This document shows, one piece after another, positions 5,325-5,663 of a stretch of 5,663 nt of DNA. The position numbers and the translations under genes are program-made. The notes under the pieces are model-generated. The model had not been told where the DNA came from, ran no database searches, and was given only the letters and a program-made list of their open reading frames with translations. The stretch is from Anaerolineae bacterium (lineage in GTDB: Bacteria; Chloroflexota; Anaerolineae; DRVO01): NCBI GenBank assembly GCA_012719195.1, contig JAAYAV010000463.1:1-5663 (forward strand), written 5' to 3'. Numbering within the stretch: position 1 is the first letter of the stretch; every line of letters starts with the position of its first letter.

Positions 5325-5663
5325 GCTGAGCCCGGACCAGACGCACAACATCCGCCTGCTCTACCTGGAGATGGCGCTCCAGGGCATCGTCGCGGCGGGC
5401 GCGACCGCCTACCTCTCCGTGTTTGCCGTCCGCCTGGGCGCGTCCGCCTTCTTGGTGGGCCTGCTCAACAGCCTTCCCGCCCTTCTGCTGGTGCTGTCGG
5501 CGGTGCCGGCGGGCCGCTACGTCGCCGGGCAGACCAACCTGAAGCGGGTGGTGGTACGCTCGTGCGTTGCCTTCCGCGCCTCGTACCTGGTCATCGCCCT
5601 GGTGCCGTGGCTGTTCCCCACCTGGGCCGGGGCGGCCATCGTGCTGATCTGGTCGCTGGCCGC
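5248..5663 (+). CDS. MFS transporter, N-terminal part (3' partial)
   Basis: The frame is open from the ATG to the window edge (138 codons). After a polar N-terminus, NIRLLYLEMALQGIVAA (34-50) starts the first membrane helix (about 42-61), then VRLGASAFLVGLL leads into helix 2 (about 67-86). The loop PAGRYVAGQTNLKRV (87-101) is a degenerate form of MFS motif A, and helices 3 and 4 follow (about 101-120 and from 127). This is the layout of major facilitator permeases, which move small solutes or drugs by ion gradients; the rest of the 12-helix protein lies outside. The start is uncertain. No ribosome binding site stands at normal distance, and the first 18 codons have many A- or T-ending codons, unlike the remainder. 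ATG 5371 (residue 42) is the only later in-frame ATG but would remove the IRLLYLE lead-in. It follows the second GNAT gene by 66 nt in the same frame. Confidence 0.8.
   Translation, partial: MRPFPSILARFPGSLGLSRHPHGLPPLSPDQTHNIRLLYLEMALQGIVAAGATAYLSVFAVRLGASAFLVGLLNSLPALLLVLSAVPAGRYVAGQTNLKRVVVRSCVAFRASYLVIALVPWLFPTWAGAAIVLIWSLA

Noticed and set aside
4989..5351. 120-codon minus-strand open frame at the GNAT/MFS junction
   Set aside because: It lies antisense to the conserved GNAT C-terminus and the MFS start, with no recognisable domain.

Overview
The window comes from a GC-rich bacterial chromosome (third codon positions are mostly G or C). Genes are tightly packed, with clear GGAGG-type ribosome binding sites in front of several of them. 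The mix of a rubrerythrin-type protein, an AIM24-family protein, ABC-2 export genes, GNAT acetyltransferases and a short-loop MFS permease would fit Chloroflexota or a similar high-GC lineage. That placement is an impression from protein style, not a demonstration. No rRNA, tRNA, CRISPR array, transposase or other mobile-element signature was seen.

Left part (1-1917): the window opens inside the C-terminal rubredoxin-like domain of a rubrerythrin-type protein, which ends at 108 and is followed by a good stem-loop terminator. An AIM24/TIGR00266 family gene converges on it from the minus strand (869 to 183). Its leader carries a perfect 14-bp palindrome that runs into the Shine-Dalgarno sequence. 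Divergent from it is a serine alpha/beta hydrolase of the dienelactone hydrolase/acetyl xylan esterase type (1003-1917). The ribosome binding site favours a start 29 codons downstream of the longest possible one.

Middle (1918-2188): this 271-bp spacer has no convincing gene. It has a sigma70-like promoter (TAGACG, 17 bp, TAGAAT) surrounded by repeated TACCG/CGGTA half-sites, which looks like an operator region controlling the next genes.

Right part (2189-5663): five same-strand genes follow, probably one operon. They are an ABC-2 exporter ATPase, its six-helix permease (start overlapping by 11 nt), two tandem paralogous GNAT acetyltransferases about 53% identical by hand alignment, and the first 138 codons of an MFS transporter running off the window. 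The exporter is a complete ATPase/permease pair. Together with two putative N-acetyltransferases and a second efflux-type permease, the cluster resembles a small-molecule modification and export (self-protection or resistance) cassette, but its substrate is unknown. The most unusual points are the GNAT pair with four conserved cysteines, the TACCG operator-like cluster, and the odd start region of the MFS gene.
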